The notes beneath the pieces were generated by a model, which was not told the origin of the DNA, ran no database searches, and saw only the letters and a program-made list of their open reading frames with translations. Below, one piece after another: positions 36,001-45,000 of a DNA stretch of 64,000 nucleotides (position 1 is its first letter; each line of letters begins with the position of its first letter). The DNA comes from Ahaetulla prasina (lineage: Eukaryota; Chordata; Lepidosauria; Squamata; Colubridae): assembly GCF_028640845.1 (NCBI RefSeq), contig NC_080546.1:77928697-77992696 (forward strand), given 5' to 3'. Made by a program: the position numbers and the translations under genes.

Positions 36001-39000
36001 GTGCAGGGAGGCCTACTAGGCCCAAAACGGAGCGCGGAAGGAGGTGTGGTTGCCCCACCCACCCTCACGGCCTGTTTTTGCTCCCAGGAGGCTGCAGGGA
36101 GGCCTACTAGGGCCAAAACGGCACGAAGGGCGGGGCGTCCCCCCCACGGCCCGTTTTTGCTCCCAGGGGAGTACAGGAGGCCGAGTGCTGCCTGTCACAC
36201 CCCTGGCGACGCCCACCATTGCCACACCCATCATTAGGGCAGAGAACCGGTTGTTAAATTATTTGAATCCCACCACTGACGTCGACCCTTTGCTTCTTCC
36301 TTTTCGTCCCTCTTCCCCCAGGCTATTCTCAATCTTCCAGATGGTTCCAGTTGTATTTTGGAAGAGTCACAGTTCTTGCCTAGTGGTGGGGATTCTTTAA
36401 AATTGCTACAGCTTCATGATGAAATTGAACGTATGGTGGGTAGGCCTGTTCCTGACTTAGTAGAAATTATTCTCAGTCGTTCCATTAGCGAGATCTACAG
36501 ACATGTCCTAAAATCAGCTTTCCCAAGTGACAACCTCACTAAAAGCAGTCACAGTGCTGTAAAAAGAAAACCGAGTGACCCTCTCGGTGAAGAACCGAAC
36601 AATAAGTGTGTGGAGCTTACCTGTGGAAATTCACTGAGCACTGACGTGGCCGCCATAGGTTTTATTGCCATAAGTCGAGGGAACCACTTGGTGTCTATCA
36701 GTGAGCCTGTGAAGAACCAGATTGAAGCAGAACAGGCAGAAAAGGATGAAGTGTTGCCAAATAGCGACACGAATGTAAATATAACAGAAGATTATTCGGC
36801 TGAAGGAAATGTGGATGAAGCAAATCTTGGTGAAATTACCCAAAAGTTGACGCTGCGTGTAAGATGGACTTCGGACCTTGGGAAATGTGTCGATGCCTCT
36901 CCGCTACTTGTAATCCCAGTTCCTGACAAATCGTCTGCCCTTGTTTATATCGGATCTCATTCTTACGTGATTCAAGCAGTTGACTTATATTCAGGCAAAG
37001 TGAAATGGACAAGATGCCTTGCAGGCCCCATCGAGTCTTCCGCCTGTGTATCTAAGTGTGGAAACTTCGTTGTTGTCGGTAAGTATTCAGTATCCTTGGT
37101 GGTATCCGTGGAAAATACTATCAAACAGTAATATGTTTTGTAACATAAAATGCAATGAACAACGTTGCAGGATCTAATCTGGGTTGGTCATCAGGACCAG
37201 AAGCTTAGATCTTCTGAGCTTCCAGACACATTCTGGAGCCCATCCTCGGGGAATATGAGTGTGCTTTGGGCTATTCTGTGTGTGGTATTTATATGGTGGC
37301 TGTTGTGTGTGGGTTTTTAATTGTTTTAGAATAGAATAGAATTTTTTATTGGCCAAGTGTGATTGGACACTCAAGGAATTTGTCTTGGTGCATATGCTCT
37401 CAGTGTACATAAAAGAAAAGATACGTTCATCAAGGTACAACATTTACAACACAATTGATGGTCAATATATCAATATAAATCATAAGGATTGCCAGCAACA
37501 AGTTATAGTCATACAGTCATAAGTGGAAAGAGATTGGCGATGGGAACTATGAAACGATTAATAGTAGTGCAGATTCAGTAAATAGTCTGACAGTGTTGAG
37601 GGAATTATTTGTTTAGCAGAGTGATGGCCTTCGGGAAAAAACTGTTCTTGTGTCTAGTTGTTCTGGTGTGCAGTGCTCTATAGCGTCGTGTTGAGGGTAG
37701 GAGTTGAAACAGTTTATGTCCAGGATGCGAGGGATCTGCAAATATTTTCACGGCCCTCTTCTTGATTCGTGCAGTATACAGGTCCTCAATGGAAGGCAAG
37801 TTGGTAGCAATTATTTTTTCTGCAGTTCTAATTATCCTCTGAAGTCTGTGTTTTTCTTGTTGGGTTGCAAACCGAACCAGACAGTTATAGAGGTGCAAAT
37901 GACAGACTCAATAATTCCTCTGTAGAATTGGATCAGCAGCTCCTTGGGCAGTTTGAGCTTACTGAGTTGGCGCAGAAAGAACATTCTTTGTTGTCTTTTT
38001 TTAATGATGTTAAAGAAAAAGATGCAGAGAGGGAGATACCTGTTTCCCACAGAAAACCCTGGGAGATACAAAACCTGGGTAGGCGTGGCTGGTTGGGTAT
38101 CATGTGACTGGGTGGGAGTGAGTGATGTAGAGTTGACCACACCCACCCAGGTTTTGTGGCTCCCGGTGTTTTCTGTGGGAAACGGGTCCCAATGGCTCTT
38201 TGGGTGTTTTAAGATTGCAGATCCCTGCCTTAGGCAGATGGGCTCCAGCACGCGTCCGAAAGCTCGGAAGACTAAAACTCTGGTCCCAGGTGACCGACTT
38301 ATATTGGATCCTGCAACATTATCCTAGAACACTTATATTCACCTTCGTTCGTGAATGAACAGTATTGTAGATTCAACAGTGATGATTTTATGAATTCATC
38401 TGAATCGTTTGAAGGTTGGAAAACTGGTTTAGTGGCTAATATAGTGATTAATAATTGTCTGCTGCAAAAGAAATAAGCAGATACAGGCGTGCGAAAAATA
38501 TTTGGAGATCAGACCACCCCCTGCAAAATGAGAAAAACATCAGCACCAGGGGGCTCCAGAGGAAAGGCCAGCCTTGGTAAGATGGTGAACATGGTGTTGA
38601 AATCTAAACTCTGGTCCTTTGGTATAGGCCTGCCTTGCCAATTTTCACCACAAGGCCTACAAGACATTTCTTGTGATCAGAACTGTCTGTTTTGAACGTG
38701 ACAATATTTCCACAGCTCCGTTTAGAACGTTTTGTCCAAATGCACTTATGTTTCTGTGGCTGTGATTTTATGCAGGTTGTTATAATGGATTGGTGTATGT
38801 CCTCCAGAACAGCAATGGGGAAGTCCACTGGACATTTCCCACTCAAGATGCTGTGAAAAGTTCTCCAGCTTTGGATCCTTCCACAGGATTAATCTTTATT
38901 GGATCGCATGACCAGCATATATATGCTTTGGATATCTATGTAAGTACCGTATTTTTCGGAGAATAAGACGCATCGGAGTATAAGACGTAGCTTAGTTCTA

Positions 39001-42000
39001 GTCCTTCTTTAGGCATGAAGCTACCTCAGTTTATTTCAGGTCTGTCACTCCCTCTCTCTCAGTCCTAGAAAAATAGAATAAAATAGAATAACAGAGTTGG
39101 AAGGGACCTTGGAGGTCTTCTAGTTCAACCCCCTGCTTAGGCAGGAAACCCTACACCACTTCAGACAAATGGTTATCCAACATCATCTTAAAAACTTTCA
39201 GTGTTGGAGCATTTGCAACTTCTGGAGACAAGTTGTTTCACTGATTAATTGTTCTGTCAGGAAGTTTCTTCTTAGTTCTAGGTTGCTTCTCTCCTTGATT
39301 AGTTTCCACCCATTGCTGCTTGTTCTACCCTCAGGTGCTTTGGAGAATAGCTTGATTCCCTCTTCTTTGTGGCAGCCCCTGAGATATTGGAACACTGCTA
39401 TCATGTCTCTCCTGGTCCTTTTTTTCATTAAACTGGACATATCCAGTTTCTGCAACTGTTCATATGTTTCAGCCACCAGTCCCTTAAAAAAAGATCATGG
39501 CAAACCACTTTGAAAATGTTACCAAGAAAACTGGTGTATACTTGTCCAGGTGGTCACCAGGAATGAAGACTGACTCAAAGGAATAATTAAAAAACAACAA
39601 TAACAACTGGGAATGTTGTTATTAATGGGAATGTTTTCTAGCCTAGTGTTCATTTCATATCAAATCAAGCCGTATGGATTTCAGTGGAACAAACGCCAAA
39701 TCAGGGCACTAAGAACTGCAGCCTTAGAGATTGATGTTTAAAGTCAAAGTCCAGTTCCAGAATTTATGGTCAACAGGAACTATCAGTCATAATCGGCTAC
39801 TGTCTTTGCTTTGGTTTCGATTGATAGATTAAAACTATTTCGGTTCCACTTCTTATTTTAAACGTCCCAAAATACAGTACTGACAACTCTAGCTGTTTAA
39901 TTATTTAACCACACCATTATTATTATTATTTGCTTCTGCTCAGAAAAATAAAACCCACGAGAGATCACACACGTCTGCAGCCTGTGGTTCTTAATTCATT
40001 ATTTCCTCCATTGTCTTCACCAAGCAAGAGCTTGGTGCTTGTTAATGCTATTTTTATTATGCTTGCATGCTATGCTGCAGCGTTATTTTTAACGCAATAT
40101 TTAAGGTACGTCCTTCTATATTTTGTACTAGTTTGTGATAGACGGTGGATCATTCTTCTGGAGAGAAGCGATTTAAATACTGACGTAATAATAATAACGA
40201 TGATAATGGCGGAATAGATATAGATGTAGAAATTGCTGCTAAGCATAAGAAAGCCAATGTGGTATCAAGACTAGAAACCAGGGGACCAGTGAATTCTGGT
40301 CCTGCCTTAGTCAAAAAGACAGCTGGATGGCAAACTACTTCTGAAAAATCTTGCCAAGAAAACTGGAGAGATTTGTCCAGGCAGCCTCTGAGACAGTGGG
40401 GGGATTCAAATAATTTAACAACCGGTTCTCTGCCCTAATGATTGGCCGACTGGGCGTGGCCAAGATGTGACAGGCAGCACTCGGCCACCTGCACCCACCT
40501 GGGAGCAAAAATGGGCCACGGGGGGTGGGGGGGTGCCACACACACCCCTGCACCCCGTTTTGGGCCTAGTAGGCCTCCCTGCACTTATCTGGGAGCCAAA
40601 ATGGGACGAGTGGGGACTCTGGAAAGGAGCAGGAAGGGACGGGGCACCCAGCAATTTAACTACCAGTTCGCCTGAACTGGCTCGAACCAGCTGAATCCCA
40701 GCACTGCTCTGAGAATCATATATGATTGAAAGGAAAGGGGGAAAAACCCTTGATCATAAAGATTCCTATCAAGATAATACAATATTTTAAAATAGATTGC
40801 TCTAACGCAGGGGTGGGGAACTATGGCCCTTTTATGACTTGTGGACTTCAACTCCCAGAATTTCTGGGCTGGCCATGGCGGGCTCGGAAATTCTGGGAGT
40901 TGAAGTCCACAAGTCATAAAAGGGCCAAAGTTCCCCGCCCCTGCTCTACAGTAAGGCCCTCTATGTTAACTTTAAATTAATGTGTGTCACATTGTGAAAT
41001 GTAAATTTTGTTACTCTGACAGAAGAAGGAATGTGTTTGGAGATTACATAGTGAATCTGGAGGTATATTTTCTTCTCCTCATCTACACCTGTCTCCACAT
41101 CACTTGTACATTGGCACTCTGGGAGGACTACTGCTTGCTGTTAATCCTGTACGTAACTTCCTAGTTTTGCATGCATGAAGTTCTAGATTCACTCTAGGCT
41201 TTAAAAACTCTGAATAAAGGGGCTACAGAGAAGACGACTTTTGATAATATTACAGTTACTGAACATAACTGTTGGAAGGATTTCAAACTACATTAGCATA
41301 TATTAATTCAAAGTAATGATAGAAATGGCACATGTTAAGGGATCAGAGGCTAATTATTTATCAGCTCCTTGTTAATTTAATTCTTGTGGAATTGTAACCA
41401 CCTATGTAAAATGTATTTACAGAGATGTACACAAGTAAAAATTAGTGAATGATTTTGCTGTAGTGAATAAGCAGTCTTCATTATTTAATGTGATTTCAGG
41501 TTGTCTTATTTCAACAATAGATGCTTTTTCTTTAAAATATCTGAAAGATAGGAAAGCAGAAATGGGAGTTGCTCCTTTGTTATCTGATTAAGTCAGGTAG
41601 CTATAGCAATCTGTCTCTCCCTATGTAAGAAGGCATAGAGAATGACCTTGAAGGACAGGAAAAAAAGCTGTTACCAAGGCAATGGTTAGATAAACAGGGC
41701 TCGAGCCCAGACTAGCAAAGTAATTAGAGAAAACAGCCCCTTCCCTAGCTCATATGAAGATGACGTAAGGGAGGGGGAAGCACATTTAGACTTACAAGGT
41801 TCTGTAACTGTAGCTCTCACAGTAAAAGTAATCCTGTACTATATGGCATTGTTTTCTAATATGATCTACCTTGTACGGCTGACATATAGGCAGGGGTTGG
41901 ATTCTACCGGTTTGGACCGGTTCAGGAGAACCGGTAGCTCCGACAATCAGCTGGGAGCAAACCGGTTCGCTCCGACGATCAGGTCGGCCCACCCACCTGC

Positions 42001-45000
42001 CCTGCGCTTTAGTTATCTTTATCTTCTCAGCTGATTGGTGCAGCAGAGCGGATTGCCACACCTCATCTGTGTTACTCCCAAGTGGTAACACAGAAGGTTA
42101 GTATTTGTAAAACTGTGCGCGCGCCCTCAGCGCGTTAGGCGCTCGTGCAAAGCACACAATCACCGAACCGGCTGTTAAATTGGCAGCATCCCAGCACTGC
42201 ATATAGGCGTTTCTGAGAATCTGAACGTAGGCAAATCCTTTCCACTGTTGCTTTTTTTCCTATTTATTCCTACTCTTTGCTTTCTTCAGGACTCCTAACT
42301 TTCATCATGAACCTTTAATGAGAAACTTCATGAGTAGAACCAATGACCTAACATAGCAGTACCAGGTTTAACATTACTTTGTTTCCAGTCTTTGTTTGAA
42401 TGCCTTAATTTCTCATTACTTTAACATTTGGAGCATCTTAAGGCACCTTGTGTTAATTATTTGCTTTTTGCAGGTTACGGGGAAAACTGTTTGGAAAACC
42501 ATTTGTGGGAAACCTATCTTCTCATCACCACATTGCGACAAAGATTATGTATACGTTGGCTGCGTAGATGGAAATTTTTACTGCTTTAGTCACTTTGGAG
42601 AAAAGGTTAAAATTATTGTACTGTTTAATAGTTGAAACCTCTAAAATAACTAGTTCAACCTGGGTTTTTTGTTTTTTTTACTATTAACTTTAGATTTGGT
42701 TTTTATGTTGAAGGTTTTGTTTTAATATCTGCTATTTTGCTTCCCACAATAGTTCCCATTAAATGCTTGTGAGAAGCCCCAAAATAGCGCAAGAAGCCAA
42801 AGCATTGTTCCAAACCTGTCTTCTCAAATACAGCATAGATGATTACAATAGATGAGAATCATAGGCTAGTAACCAGAACTGGGCTCTCATACAACATGGA
42901 CCTTGTACCAATCATAAGGTAAAGGTAAATGTTGCCTTCGCACATGTGTGCTAGTCGTTCCCGACTCTAGGGGGCGGTGCTCATCTCCGTTTCAAAGCCG
43001 AAGAGCCAGCGCTGTCTGAACATGTCTCCATGGTCATGTGGCCGGCATGACTAAATGCCAAAGGCACACGGAACGCTGTTACCTTCCCCCCAAAGGTGGT
43101 CCCTATTTTTCTACTTGCATTTTTTACGTGCTTTCGAACTGCTAGGTTGGCAGAAGCTAGGACAAGTAACGGGAGCTCACCCCGTTACGCGGCACTAGGG
43201 ATTCGAACTGCTGAACTGCCGACCTTTCAATCGACAAGCTCAGCGTGCCTACCCACTGAGCCACCATGTACCAATCATAGAGCAGGGCAATTTAGGATGG
43301 GTGAGAAAAGAATAGAGTGAGAATCCTGCTTTTGATTTGCAGTTCCAGAATACAGAAAAGCACAAGACATTATCAATGCAAGCAAAATGGTGCTTTTCTG
43401 GGTTATTTTTCTACTCCTTTGACACCTGATATAGAAACTCTTGGTGCGAGACGGGAAAATTGGATCCATTCTTAATAGCTTCTTGATCAAACAGTACTGA
43501 ATGTTGTGACTGGGTAGGTTCTGAGATTGTGAGGAATTGACACATAGTCCTTGTTGCTGCTGTCACACTTCCCTGTTGAGCAGGATCTTTTATCGTGGTA
43601 GCAATCTGATGCAAAGAACCGACCGATTAATGCTTGTATCATTCTCGGTCTCTCTGATTATACTTCATTTCGCTCCTTCCATCTCCATTCCTTCCTTCCT
43701 CTTCTCTTCATTTCTTTTCACAGCGTCTTTTGCTCTCTTGATTTGCCTCAAAGACATTTTTGAATTGCTCTTCGAAAACGCTTCTTTTTTGCTCATTTGT
43801 TCTTCCTGCCAATCGTTCATTATTGTTCGCTTCTGGGGTTGTTGTTTTTTTTCCAACCATGTAAATAATTGCAAAGAATGCATTCTTGTGTGTGTGTCAT
43901 CTTCCTGTGGGTTTAAACATTTTGCCTCTTTATAACTTCCTACGTAACTTTCCCATCTGCTGTCGTGTCCCACTCCCACTCCGACGAACAAGTCAAAGAA
44001 GTCCGTAACAAACTTGGCAATGAAGCCTCTGCAGCTTGCCACGTTCCTTCAAGGTTTATCAGGGCAGGCAGGAGTCTAAGTTGTGACTTCATCGATAGAG
44101 TCCAATATCAGCAAACTAGCTAAGACTTTGCTTGACTCAAGGTTGGAATGCCAAAAGCAGGTCCTTTATATAGGCTGTGGGGTGTGGCTCCATGACTCAG
44201 CATTTATCCAGGCCTGCCCCTCCCTTCCTTCTCCTGGCGTCACCTCTCAGATCTCCGGAAGCGAGGATCCACCCACTCTGAATTGTTTTCAGCTGGCTCT
44301 TCTGTCAGCGTCTGGGAAAGGGAGGGGTCAGAGGGAGTAGGCCCAGGTAATTCCACCACTTGGCTGGCTTCCTGCTCTGAAGGCTGAGTCAAAGGAACAC
44401 AAGCTGTATGAGTGAGGTTTATGGGGCTTGTCCTTTCACTCCTTGAATCCTCTCTGGGCATGGGGCCAGGGCCGGGGGCTGGAGTCATGACAGGCCGTTC
44501 ATCTTCATTATCAGACTCGGAGTCTGATAAAAGGCCCGGTTGGAGACAGGAGGGGCCCGGCTGAGGAGAGGAGGGAGGACGAGTCACAACATCTGCATCT
44601 TGACCTGTTTGGGCTCTATTGATAGGGAATGGCTACTGGTACAATAAATAGTGACACCACAGTGATTGAGTGTAGAATGTCACAGAGAAAAGATCCGTGG
44701 GAATGTACCAAAACTGGACTGAGGAGGTCTTTGCTATGATTTAAAGCAGGGGTCTCCAACCTTGGCAGCTTTAAGACTTGTGGACTTCAACTCAGCCTGG
44801 GAGTTGAAGTCCACAAGTCTTAAAGCTGCCAAGGTTGGAGATCCCTGATTTCAAGAAACCTTCCTCCCCATCTTGATTTCTATCACGTTGGGTAAATGTA
44901 GATTTCTTCCATTCTTCTGTAAAGCTAATAACCCAGTTTGTAAAGGAGTCTAATTTGGACACCCTTGTGCCGATTTCTGTGGAATTAGGTGGGCTTTGTC

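Noticed and set aside
36358..37131. 257-codon ORF starting at an internal Met, as a separate gene
   Set aside because: It is AASDH exon 10: homology starts upstream of the Met and stops at the donor at 37079; the rest is intron.
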